This document shows positions 29,880 through 39,503 of a stretch of DNA of 64,000 nt, one piece after another. A program made the position numbers and the translations under genes. The first letter of the stretch is position 1; each line of letters opens with the position of its first letter. Under the pieces are notes generated by a model, which saw only the letters and a program-made list of their open reading frames with translations, was not told the DNA's origin and did no database searches. Source of the DNA: Trypanosoma brucei gambiense DAL972 (lineage: Eukaryota; Euglenozoa; Kinetoplastea; Trypanosomatida; Trypanosomatidae); NCBI RefSeq assembly GCF_000210295.1, contig NC_026735.1, positions 135,749 through 199,748 of the forward strand. The letters run 5' to 3'.

Positions 29880-31616
29880 GGATATGTGTTAAAGTGATTG
29901 TAAAATAATGTCTGTTTTCCCCCCTCCAGCTGGCTTACTTGCTTTTTTTTGTTGTTTCTGATACGTAATGAGTCTTAATCGCACAAGCAAGCAAGATGTA
30001 GTGTTTTTGGCGAGGTTATGTAAGTCGAATGAAAAAAAAAAAGAAACTGATACGACCAGTCCTTTTTTTTATTTTTGTCCGGTCCAGCTTCCTGACTTCA
30101 CCTAATCTTGCTAGTTTTTGTTGGATGTTAGTTTTTCTCCCACCTTTCTTTCTTTCTTTCCTTCTTTTTTTTTGTGTGCGGCAGATTATTCCTATTAATA
30201 CACTTTGGTGAAGTGAATGTGACTTACCGCCTGCTTCCCGCTTCCTTCCTTCTTTCCTTCCCACCTGGTGTATATCTGTGTATGTATTTGTAAAAATATT
30301 AAAGAACGGTTTCCTTCGCTACCCTAACAATGTGTACGCTCTGTGTTTTAGTAATAAAAAACGGAAATTTGAGCGAGATGTCGAATAATATACAAGTACA
30401 AATATACATATATACGAAAAGAATATTTGAGGTCAAATCATACGTTTCAGTCAACTTCGGCCTTCAACGCATTTAAAATTCCCGCTATCGTTGCTTTGTT
30501 CATCATCGGCAACGCTGTTGTTGTTACCGACTGTCGTACACGCAACCTTGTAACAGTTTGAGTTAATTCAATCCAAAGTTAATTCCCTCCTTTCCCCTCC
30601 ACTACACCATCACATTTTCCTGTTCAGCAATCAAACCGTAAAAAATAATAATAACAATAACAATAATAATAAGAAACTGAAAGACACTCGCGCTATTGAC
30701 AGTCAGCAAAGGGATGCTGGAAGAAAGAATCAGAACCGAACTAAGAGCAAAAAAAAAAAAAACGGGCACAAACACAAACACACACGAAAATAATACACGC
30801 ACAAAAAACTTTTATTGCCTATATATATATATATATATATTTATTTTATATATTGTTTTGTTTCTTTTCCTCCTCTTCTCCTCTATTTTCTTTGTTTTTT
30901 CTTCCCCTACGTGGAACCATGCATGAGAGTAACATCCCCAGGGGGTTAACACGATGTAGTAAAGACAAAAATGAAATTAACGGCAGAGAAAAAGAGGAGG
31001 AGACAAAAAAAACGAAATGAAAAAGAAAAATAAAGAAAAAAACAGGAACTACAGCAATAAGAAGGTGCAGCAACAACAACAACAACAATAACAAAAAAAA
31101 AAGAAAAGAGACGAAAAGAAATCATCCCTAGCAATACCCCCGAAAACAGGGTGAATTGGGAGATCACAAAAAAAAAAAGTGGAGGGGCGTGGGGGTAAAA
31201 ATCGCGACTGGAAGGCGAGGCCAAAATACACCGCAGGTGGAGAGCTGCGGTGCGGCGTGTAAAACACCACAAAGCGGGAAAACTCTGCCCCCTTCCAAAC
31301 ACCAACACCAACACTAGCAATGATAAAAATGATAATACAGGAGGAAAGTAATGTTAATGCGAAACAGGCATTTCCTTAGTTTAATTTTCCGTCCCCTTTC
31401 TTTTTCTTTTTTTTTTTTGCGCCCCCCCCCCCATAAACCACAAACGCAGACGCCGCCGTGCGTGGTTGAAGCACGCGTCACAATGCAACAACAACAACAA
31501 AGGTGGGAGCGAAATCAGAAGGAAACAGCATTACGCTTCAAAAATACGTCACTGCGCACTTATGTTCACATAAATATGTACACGATCCACTAAATTCACA
31601 AACTCCACACGTTTCC
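29880..31616 (-). other. Intergenic region between the ankyrin-RING gene and GDPD
   Basis: 1.7 kb of UTR-type sequence with AAT/CAA-type runs, a (TA)n at 30822-30840 and poly-A/T stretches. The segment 30420-30560 has normal complexity and a chance C-box/D-box pair but no terminal stem. No gene is supported. Confidence 0.55.
29974..30048 (-). promoter_or_regulatory. Candidate trans-splice acceptor for the GDPD gene
   Basis: The transcribed strand has a pyrimidine tract at 30027-30048 followed about 50 nt later by the first AG (29975-29974), giving a ~95-nt 5' UTR before the ATG at 29879. Confidence 0.5.
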
Positions 31617-33659
31617 TTACGTGTATATTTGCATCGCTTGCTCAACCACCACACGGCATATTGGACATAACATACCATCCATCTGCCTTTCAATGTACGT
31701 CACGCTGCATGTACTGCACAGTGCCAAATGCCTGCAAGGAAGCAACAACACATCTTTTTCGGCATCTAAACACGTCACACACTTTGTGGATAACTCTCGC
31801 TCCTTTACGTGCGTCTCTGCTGTAGAATGACCATGTGCTCGAACGTGCTGTGATGAACCACTTCCAGCGGCTATTGGCGAGAGAGCAGGAGTAACAGCGC
31901 TATTCTCAGAAGGTCCAAAGGACCCGCCCGAACCACTTGCACTGTGAGCTGGTCCCGGGTTCTCTTTGCAGTACTTTACTATCAAATCCGTTGCCTTCTC
32001 CTGTACTTCCTTCAGCACCGCTTGCAGCGAGCCATGCGTTGACCAGTCCTGTATGGAAGTAAAGTTGCGCAAATCCAACTTCCCGTTAGTGCTGTCTTCA
32101 ATGATGGGCTGAAGAGCCCGCCGCTCCGGTGAAGAGTCCAGCGCAGTGGGAAAGTACAACCGTGGGGCGTCGGTAAAATCCCCATTTGGGTCGAATTTTA
32201 TGCGAAGGGGAAGTTTCATGACAACATCGCCTTCCAGCAGGTCCAACGGCGCTGCTTTGCTGATGCCACCAGAAGTGACGGTTGGCTCATGCAAATCCAC
32301 TGAGGCAGACGAAAATGGAGAGACTTTGGTGATTGGAAGGTGTCCCTCCGCGGTACAAGTCACGGCATCATACGTAAAAGCATTATCGCAGAACTGCGAT
32401 AGGGCGCGAAGGACGCGAGTGGTGATCTCTCGCCTGTGAGAGAACGGATAAAACAGTGGTCCACTATTGTTCACCACCCTAGTGGAGTCGTTTGAACGAG
32501 TGAGGGGCGCAATCAGAGAAAAGTTCGCCAAAATGACATCCGACACGTATTGTACCAACGACTGCACCTTAGCGTCCGCACTACTTGGGATGATTGCTCC
32601 GCTTCTGGGATCGATATATGTGGCGCGGCGGTTAATGGACAGACCGGCGAGCGCCTTGATGTCAATTAACGCACGATACGGTGAACTGCGGACACCGCTG
32701 CTGTTATCCAAAACACAACTGCTGGTGAGCGCAGTGCGGTCCTTATCGGAAGTAGATGGATTAACACCAGACTCGCTACCAGATTTGTATCGATCACCTG
32801 CGTGCGTCTTTGTCACAATCAATATGACCGGCGTATAGTACATCTCGCCATTATACTTGTAGGGTAACATCCCTTGAGCACGATAGTTTTGACAGGTTTC
32901 GTAGAACTTAAACACCCCTTTGTATGCGCGGCGGAGTTCCTGCAAATCGTATGGCAGAGGTTTACTGCGATCAAGAGGTCGCGTGTCTCGTGGCATTCCC
33001 TCGTACCATTTCTTAACGCGTTGTGCGCTCGGAAGTCCCCCAGGAGATGAAGCCGCTACCGAGTCCACACCCAACCACTGCTTTTCTCGCTCCAAGAGAT
33101 CAGAGTAATTAAACTCACCACCGCTCATTGGCGATTGATAAGCGGATGGCCTCAGCTGATCTGCACTTGACACCGGCTGAGTGATGCTCATGAACGGATT
33201 GAATGTCTCGGTTGCGGAGGTTAACCCTTGTTTGTCAGGTTGTTCTTCAACCATCTGCAGCATAACTATGCAATTCTGTGCGCTAGGATGTCGCCCCAAC
33301 TGCTGCCTGGCCAAATCAAGAGGCAGTTGGTTCAACGCGTTGCGCTTAGGCGGAATCCCAAACGATAGCAGAAACGACAAAATATCTTCGTTGCAGTGTT
33401 CAGCAGCAACGTGCAGACATGTGTTATCGATGGCTCCACATGGAACACTAATGTCTGCGTTAAATTCAGTGACAAGCATAGCGACTACACTCCCGCGGTC
33501 AGCGCAGGTGGCTGTGTAAAGCAGCGTATGCCTAGTGTTTGGGTTTGGAAGGTTAACACGCTCCCGGTTCGATTGCAGCCACGTGCGGAGAGCAGCTACA
33601 TTTCCTTCCGAGGCATAAATAAACTCCGCAGGGGTTATATATGGATTCCCACTAAACAT
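31617..33659 (-). CDS. Ankyrin-repeat RING-finger protein, putative E3 ubiquitin ligase
   Basis: A 680-residue protein. Residues ~10-120 hold about three ankyrin repeats (for example 'NTCLHVAAEHCNEDILSFLL' and 'LNQLPLDLAR'). A central region (~220-520) contains a block conserved-looking in composition ('YKGVFKFYETCQNYRAQGML', 'YTPVILIV') that I do not recognise. Residues 627-669 form a C-terminal C3HC4 RING: C627, C630, then 'PCRHLALCSTC' and 'CPICR', of the type in IAP- and MULAN-like ligases. Such proteins recruit a ubiquitin E2 through the RING and a substrate through the ankyrins, so an E3 role is a family inference. No membrane segment is seen. The ATG at 33659 is the first in frame and lies 15 nt after an AG acceptor. 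Confidence 0.8.
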   Translation of the reverse strand: MFSGNPYITPAEFIYASEGNVAALRTWLQSNRERVNLPNPNTRHTLLYTATCADRGSVVAMLVTEFNADISVPCGAIDNTCLHVAAEHCNEDILSFLLSFGIPPKRNALNQLPLDLARQQLGRHPSAQNCIVMLQMVEEQPDKQGLTSATETFNPFMSITQPVSSADQLRPSAYQSPMSGGEFNYSDLLEREKQWLGVDSVAASSPGGLPSAQRVKKWYEGMPRDTRPLDRSKPLPYDLQELRRAYKGVFKFYETCQNYRAQGMLPYKYNGEMYYTPVILIVTKTHAGDRYKSGSESGVNPSTSDKDRTALTSSCVLDNSSGVRSSPYRALIDIKALAGLSINRRATYIDPRSGAIIPSSADAKVQSLVQYVSDVILANFSLIAPLTRSNDSTRVVNNSGPLFYPFSHRREITTRVLRALSQFCDNAFTYDAVTCTAEGHLPITKVSPFSSASVDLHEPTVTSGGISKAAPLDLLEGDVVMKLPLRIKFDPNGDFTDAPRLYFPTALDSSPERRALQPIIEDSTNGKLDLRNFTSIQDWSTHGSLQAVLKEVQEKATDLIVKYCKENPGPAHSASGSGGSFGPSENSAVTPALSPIAAGSGSSQHVRAHGHSTAETHVKERELSTKCVTCLDAEKDVLLLPCRHLALCSTCSVTYIERQMDGMLCPICRVVVEQAMQIYT

Positions 33660-34486
33660 TATTTTTCCTCCCCCCTTTACGGCGGTTAAAGGGGGAAGAG
33701 CTAATGGCAAAAGGCAACGGGTCTACACAATTTGCCACAACTTCTCTTTTTATCACACCCTCAACAAAATAAGCGTTGGGGTGTGCGTGCGTGTGGCCTT
33801 GGACCCTCAACACCAACTTCTACTACTACTACTACTATTGTTCACTTTTTACAGCGATTGAGCACTTCCCAGGTGTAACAAAGCAAACTAAATCTTTTAG
33901 TGGCTCGAAACGCTCCCTGTAAAACGGGGAGAATGTGTGTGGATACGTAGAGTTACAACGGTGCCGATATGGCGGCTAAGTTCGGATGAAGCAGGTGAAT
34001 TCGGTTAAAAGTAAAGGAAAAGGAAAAGAAAAAAACAGGGGGGGGGGAAAAGAGCTCCAGGGTCGGTGGTGGGTATAAAGAACACAAAGAAATATTAGCA
34101 AGGAACGTGGTTAAACCATCTCTCAACAACGCAGTGATGTGAAACCCGAAAAAGAGTAAGGTAAGGCAGAAATGCAAGTAAAAAGAGAGAGAGAAAAAGC
34201 ATGAACCACCATACCATCCGTCAGCCTCACAATGGCAGCGCAACGTCAGAACGCGGCTAGTTCAAAGTGACCAAGGGAATGCTCACGCATAAACAACAAT
34301 AGCAGCAGAACACTGCACTTTTCCGCACGAGCAGTACGCACACGTGTATGTATGTGTGTGTGTGTGTGCCGTAAATCAGTGTACGAGACAAACATTCCCT
34401 TGCGGCATCCATTTCCTTCAATCGCTCCCAACAAAATATCACGATTCACGTGCTGTCGCATTGGGGCGCGTATTAAACGTGCGCTA
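33660..34486 (-). other. Intergenic region between COG1 and the ankyrin-RING gene
   Basis: UTR-type sequence with a purine-rich plus strand at 34010-34200 and a short (TG)n at about 34350-34370. No gene seen. Confidence 0.6.
33675..33718 (-). promoter_or_regulatory. Trans-splice acceptor of the ankyrin-RING gene
   Basis: The transcribed strand has pyrimidine-rich sequence with AG dinucleotides at 33702-33701 and 33676-33675; the latter leaves a 15-nt 5' UTR before the ATG at 33659. Confidence 0.55.
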
Positions 34487-37400
34487 CTACCACAATGAAC
34501 CCATCCACCCCTTCACTTTGCCATCGAAACGGTTCGACGACGTCGGCTTGGAGGGACTCCCAAGTGCACTACCAACCAGTGCTCCAGTGCCCCTTTGAAG
34601 GGATGTCGCGCTCAACCCACCAATAATACCACTATCGCCTCTCACGCCCACAGCGACGCTACTACTTTTGTTAAAAGCAAACACGGCCGTCTTGGTTACA
34701 CCACCATCCACGATATCTGATCCCAATACCTTCGACGGTGTGAATATCAACGGCAGTAGAGGAAAACGGGGCTTCTCTTTTGTGATGCTAATGTCGCCGG
34801 CAACAGTCCGCTCCCCTTTCAGGGATGTCCGGCCGTCACCAGTTCCCTTTGCAGCCCAAACTTCCTCCAGAGCTTTGGGGTTCCACGAGCCAAAAGAGAG
34901 AGCCGTCACGCGAAGCAAGCGGTCGCTTGCTTGCAGAAGTAGCGGTGAAATGACTAACCAAGAAGTGGGGTTTACCCAACCTTCAATTGTGCGGAGAACG
35001 GCGGTAATGGACGGCGTCGGTGCCCGACTGTTGCCGTCGATGGAGAATAAACCTGAAATGTATAATGAATCAAAATAAACTTGAAACAGCAGTTCGTCGT
35101 TATCACCAGCACTATCGCCATTCTTACCGGCATTTCCGCTTCTATTTACCACCGCTATCTCTCTTATCCACGGAAGAACCGCGTTAAGCAGTGCTGACGA
35201 GGTTCCGTCAAGTAACTCATTTATGACCATCGGCAGCACCGTGGCACGTAGACGCTTGTTGACGCCGTTCTTGAACAACATATGCTGTACCTGGAAAATA
35301 AGTTCATTCAGATGCGGGGTGACATGTGTCGGGTGCTTAGTAACTTTCTGTGACTCACATTGTACCCCATCAGGTGTGCTGCAGCTCCAGCAAGTTGCGT
35401 ACTCGAGCATAAGCTGTTGTCCGTTGATACAAGATGTCGTCTTGTTGGGATCGAGGGTTGTAGCAGAGGAGTTCAGCGGCGTCTTTGATCTCTCGAAGAG
35501 ATGCTCGGGCGCGAAAGCGCGGCGGTAGGCATGACGTACACCATCCTCCCACTCGTTGCGTAACAATTTCACCCACGGCGTATGACATGTTACAATGGCC
35601 TCACGTAGTTCCATGGGGAGTGTGCTCGCTACATTTCGTGGGGCTGCAACTTCCAGCACCTGCAAGAGCACCTCCACCAGCATGGAAATGCGGTTGAGTG
35701 CTGCCATCACCGTCACCTTCGCCTCAAAGCAGTTGCCTTCCACATTCAGCTCCTCCCACTTCTGAAGTTGCCCCGTGTGGTGCTTTAACAGCTTACGCAC
35801 CTGTTGCAGGATATTTGTAAACCACTCCCCCACGAGAACAGAGAGTGTGGGGTGCGAGTCAGACCAGGTTCGCTCCACCTCAAAGATACGCTGCAACATG
35901 GAATACAGCGAGCCGAACTTCAGAGCAGCCGAGGAATCATCATCGACAGCATCGGTGACGCCCTTTTCTGATTTGTCGCTTGCTTTCTCCATAGCCACTG
36001 TCCTTTCCTCCTCTCCCTCATCGACGGAGAACAAATTATCATCACTTCCTGCATCTGTCTCCACGGTTTGCATCACCCATCCACTCTTGTCTTTATTTGC
36101 GTTCCCACCGGATGCCCGACAGCCCGCCTTAGAGCTAAGATTGGCCGGCAATCTTCCCTCCTTTGGGGTTGTTTTCGATTTTATTGCAGCGCACTGCATA
36201 ATACCCCGAGCCAACGCGGCATTCAAATTCTCGCCCTTCTCCGCTGAAGCCACATTTCGTTTATTTTCATCGCCACCCCCAAAAGAGGAGCACGGGACCA
36301 TGCACGTCATTTGGTCGGTGTGAAGCAGCCCAAAGGATGTACTTTCGCTGAAGAAGATGGACCGCTGAAGGACTTTCTGGGCAAATGTTGTCACACTGGG
36401 CGGTTCCTCTTGTTTCTGCTGTTGGGGTGGCTGCTCTTCGGCGGAGGCGACAACGGTGCTTTTATATCCTTTCCCCTCACTTATATGCTTCAGTATAGCG
36501 CCGCAAACTCTATCTGCCCTCTTCAATGCCGCTCCAACAGTCTTCAGGAGTGCAGACTCCGTCGCCTGACGAACCGCTTCCCCCCACTTGCGTGCGTCAA
36601 ACAAGTTAACAACAGCACCCCCAGAAACGGTTAAGTTACTTCCCTCCTGCGCAGATGACAGCAACATATCCTGAAGCATTTTCCCCTGCTGGCGAGCAAG
36701 GTGCTGTTGAAGTGAAATCGTGTGCGGGTCGTTTAGCAGCCCGGCACCAGACACATGCAACAGCAACTGGAGCGCCAGCTCCTGTACAGCTCGCAGTTGG
36801 TGTCCCACCTTGCCAAAAACCGCTGTCTCATCACCGCTAACCCCGCTGCACTTCGCAATCTTTTCATTTGAAGAGAAGGAAGAGAATCCCCACTGCAATG
36901 GAAGAGGATCCAAGATCTGCATCCCGCAAACCTGCCGCATCACTTCGCAGAGATATAGTGTTCGGTGTCGAGACCGTCGCTCACCGTCTTGGTTCAATCC
37001 CACCATGGAAGAAGAGGCATCCAGTGACCCACATTTGGAATCCCCATCCTTTTTCTCACTATCATCTGTTGCCGAGGCAATTGACCCGCCGCGTTGCGAC
37101 GCTGAAAGCGCTTCCCGCGCGAGACTCCCACTCATCCTAACAGACTTAGCGCGTCCTGTTCCGGAGGTCTCGTTATCTCCCTCTGTGTTTGACTCCTGGG
37201 AAGTAAGCTTTGAACGAAGCGCAAGAAGCCCCTGCAGTGCGTATCGCCGCCGCTGAGAATCCACGTAGGCGTCCAACTCCCCCGCAGCAACCTCGTCAGG
37301 TTGCTCTCCACCACGGGAACCATTCGTTCCCCTTCCTTCCCTCGCTGGACCACTCGGTGAGTACAGCACAGAAGCAACGTATAGGACAAGATGGGAGAAG

Positions 37401-38686
37401 AGGTGTTGTGCGCGCTGTACGATGTGCAGTGCCACGGTAGCTTCGCTTACGACCAACCGTGCGTTGACCTTTGCTTCAGTGCTGCTGTTTGCATCCTTCG
37501 CCAAAGCGGGGACCCTTGGGGCACTTGTTCCCTCGCTTCTTAAGTAAGGCGGAAGCTCCAGGGCTGCCCGCAGCCACTCCATTCTGCGAAGTGGGCGTAA
37601 ACTTCTTCCATCGTCAGTGTTAGTGTCTACAGCCGCTGCCTGCGTGAATGACGTTCCCTTCAGTGCAGCCACGACGTGGTCAAGGTCAGTCTTAATCATA
37701 TCGTGAATCGTATCGATAAGGAGTAACAGTGCGTCATTCACTGTTGCGTGCAAAAGCACTCCTAAGGCTTTGTGGACCTCCGTCATGTGAGCCAGTGCTC
37801 GTGATAAATCACTTTTCCAACCTGTTGCCCTACCCATGAATTCAACACCACCTGATGATGTAAACATGTTTGTGGACGATGTCAAGGATAAGTCCCCACC
37901 ACCGCTATCATTTCGATTGGCGTTAGCCACACTCAAAGCGCTTTGTGCGGCCTGTTCTGCATCTTCCCGAAGCAGCCCACGCACTGCACGTTTGAGACGA
38001 TGTTCATAGGACTCAACAGCCAGCTTTTCATGAGGCTGTTTCCGTTCCCTTCTTATCTGCAAGAGCAGCGCAGCGGCGTCATAAAGCTTACGGGCACCCA
38101 ACAATCCCTCCAGAGCCGCGCACTGCTGAGTGTAAATTAACACGTCTCGTTGTCTATCATCTGCCCCCTCACTGCCCCCTCTTGGCGTTTCTTCACACAC
38201 ACCCTTCAAAGTCGCGGTTGCCTCATGAGGCAACGGGGTCCTCACCACCTCGGAAACCGGTGGCGAAGCACTGCTTGAGTGTCCCATATGTCGATTCGTT
38301 TGAGTTTTCCCTTCTCCCACATTCTTCGCGCGCGGACTTTTACCTCCATGGGGGGATATGGTCCGCAAAACGGGTGACGAGACCCCCCTTGGGCTCTGCG
38401 GCATTGTCAGACGCGACTGTGAATATTGATTCTCCAACTGTTGCTGTTTTTTCTCCTCCTGCATTTGCTTTTGCAGACGCAGCAACTTCCTGCATGCCTG
38501 TTCTACGACGACCACCTGGTCACAAGCGGCAACGAGGCCTCGGTAGCTTTGGCCGACAAGTTGTTTGAGTCTCTCATCACTTTCTTGAATGCCTGGTGTT
38601 ATACGGCTCAGGTAGTCGCGGGCCTGATCCACGCTATTGTTGGTGAAAATGCGTCGCACTTCCTGAATGGCTTCCTCCGATGACAT
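34487..38686 (-). CDS. COG1: Conserved oligomeric Golgi complex subunit 1 (COG1-like)
   Basis: A 1399-residue protein that should belong to the COG tethering complex, which handles retrograde vesicle traffic within the Golgi and so maintains glycosyltransferase localisation. The N-terminal ~75 residues match the COG1/Vps51 domain: 'EEAIQEVRRIF', then 'ERLKQLVGQSYRGLVAACDQVVVVEQAC', compared with human COG1 'ELRQMVGERYRDLIEAADTI'. Helical segments such as 'GARKLYDAAALLLQIRR' and 'LYLCEVMRQVCGMQILDPLPLQWGF' follow, interrupted by Ser/Gly/Asp/Lys-rich insertions, which explain the length above animal COG1 (~980). The first ATG of the open frame is at 38686. The N-terminal domain makes the family good; Vps51, which shares that domain, is the main alternative. 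Confidence 0.72.
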   Translation of the reverse strand: MSSEEAIQEVRRIFTNNSVDQARDYLSRITPGIQESDERLKQLVGQSYRGLVAACDQVVVVEQACRKLLRLQKQMQEEKKQQQLENQYSQSRLTMPQSPRGVSSPVLRTISPHGGKSPRAKNVGEGKTQTNRHMGHSSSASPPVSEVVRTPLPHEATATLKGVCEETPRGGSEGADDRQRDVLIYTQQCAALEGLLGARKLYDAAALLLQIRRERKQPHEKLAVESYEHRLKRAVRGLLREDAEQAAQSALSVANANRNDSGGGDLSLTSSTNMFTSSGGVEFMGRATGWKSDLSRALAHMTEVHKALGVLLHATVNDALLLLIDTIHDMIKTDLDHVVAALKGTSFTQAAAVDTNTDDGRSLRPLRRMEWLRAALELPPYLRSEGTSAPRVPALAKDANSSTEAKVNARLVVSEATVALHIVQRAQHLFSHLVLYVASVLYSPSGPAREGRGTNGSRGGEQPDEVAAGELDAYVDSQRRRYALQGLLALRSKLTSQESNTEGDNETSGTGRAKSVRMSGSLAREALSASQRGGSIASATDDSEKKDGDSKCGSLDASSSMVGLNQDGERRSRHRTLYLCEVMRQVCGMQILDPLPLQWGFSSFSSNEKIAKCSGVSGDETAVFGKVGHQLRAVQELALQLLLHVSGAGLLNDPHTISLQQHLARQQGKMLQDMLLSSAQEGSNLTVSGGAVVNLFDARKWGEAVRQATESALLKTVGAALKRADRVCGAILKHISEGKGYKSTVVASAEEQPPQQQKQEEPPSVTTFAQKVLQRSIFFSESTSFGLLHTDQMTCMVPCSSFGGGDENKRNVASAEKGENLNAALARGIMQCAAIKSKTTPKEGRLPANLSSKAGCRASGGNANKDKSGWVMQTVETDAGSDDNLFSVDEGEEERTVAMEKASDKSEKGVTDAVDDDSSAALKFGSLYSMLQRIFEVERTWSDSHPTLSVLVGEWFTNILQQVRKLLKHHTGQLQKWEELNVEGNCFEAKVTVMAALNRISMLVEVLLQVLEVAAPRNVASTLPMELREAIVTCHTPWVKLLRNEWEDGVRHAYRRAFAPEHLFERSKTPLNSSATTLDPNKTTSCINGQQLMLEYATCWSCSTPDGVQCESQKVTKHPTHVTPHLNELIFQVQHMLFKNGVNKRLRATVLPMVINELLDGTSSALLNAVLPWIREIAVVNRSGNAGKNGDSAGDNDELLFQVYFDSLYISGLFSIDGNSRAPTPSITAVLRTIEGWVNPTSWLVISPLLLQASDRLLRVTALSFGSWNPKALEEVWAAKGTGDGRTSLKGERTVAGDISITKEKPRFPLLPLIFTPSKVLGSDIVDGGVTKTAVFAFNKSSSVAVGVRGDSGIIGGLSATSLQRGTGALVGSALGSPSKPTSSNRFDGKVKGWMGSLW

Positions 38687-39503
38687 GGTGTGCCGAAAAG
38701 CGTGTTGAAAATTTCCTAAGCAACGTCCCCTACGGTTGTCTTGCCTCTTGCGTACTGTTCTTTTCAAACAAAAGAGAAGGACGGCGCCAGCGAAATATGG
38801 CCGATGGTGGAGTATTCCCTCGTTTTCTTCCCTTTTAAACTTGTTGATTTAACTCCCTTTTCTCCCGCAGCACCCGGTACGGGGACTACCAGCGACTGTG
38901 TTCCTTTGGTCCCCTGCACGGTGTAAGGCCTCCTCTCAGCACTCCCGTTGCAAATCAGAAGCGAAAAGAGGTATGAAGAGGGTTGCAGTAAGTGATAATA
39001 AAGGAATAAGACAGCTAACACGTAAACGGAAGCACGTAGGGGAAGGGAGGAGGTGGGGGAACGAAATCGGTGCATGGGTTCCATTTCGATAGAATTGCGA
39101 GAGGAAGTGTTATAGGGTAGAGAAAACAGGCTCTCTTTCAAAGAAAATGCCTGCAAAGGCCACTACGTGTAAAACATGAGAGCGGTGGAAAAACATTAAA
39201 AAAAATCTTTGACGCAACAGCTGGACCTTTGGTTGCGCTATAAAATATCATACAACCGTGCTGACACCAGCTGGCACGAAGAAATAATAGAGTATATGGA
39301 AACAAAGGAAGAAGAACCTGGCATGAGCACACACATGCACACGCATAGTACTTAAAAACAATAGAAGTATGGTTAAACAATGAGTGTATGCTTTTATAAC
39401 TTCTATGCCTTGCGTGACCAGCATTGGTTTGCTAAGCATAAAAAAGAAATGGCATAGTTATTGACAATAAAAACACCACATATCTATATTCATCGTTACG
39501 CAG
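38687..39503 (-). other. Intergenic region between the GT60-like gene and COG1
   Basis: Contains two candidate acceptors for COG1 on the transcribed strand: a pyrimidine tract at 39035-39062 with AG near 39015, and another tract ending in AG at 38943-38942. A 106-codon ATG frame at 38764-39084 spans both tracts and is better read as 5' UTR. No other gene seen. Confidence 0.55.

Noticed and set aside
30441..30512. C/D-box snoRNA-like pair (ATGATGA ... CTGA, 49 nt apart) on the minus strand
   Set aside because: The bases flanking the boxes do not form a terminal stem and no internal C'/D' boxes are seen; a chance match is likely.
35775..36323. 182-codon plus-strand frame within COG1
   Set aside because: Antisense shadow of COG1; Ser/Pro/Phe-rich with no domain.
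38764..39084. 106-codon ATG frame upstream of COG1
   Set aside because: It runs through two pyrimidine tracts with AG acceptors that should define the COG1 5' end, so it would not be on an intact mRNA.
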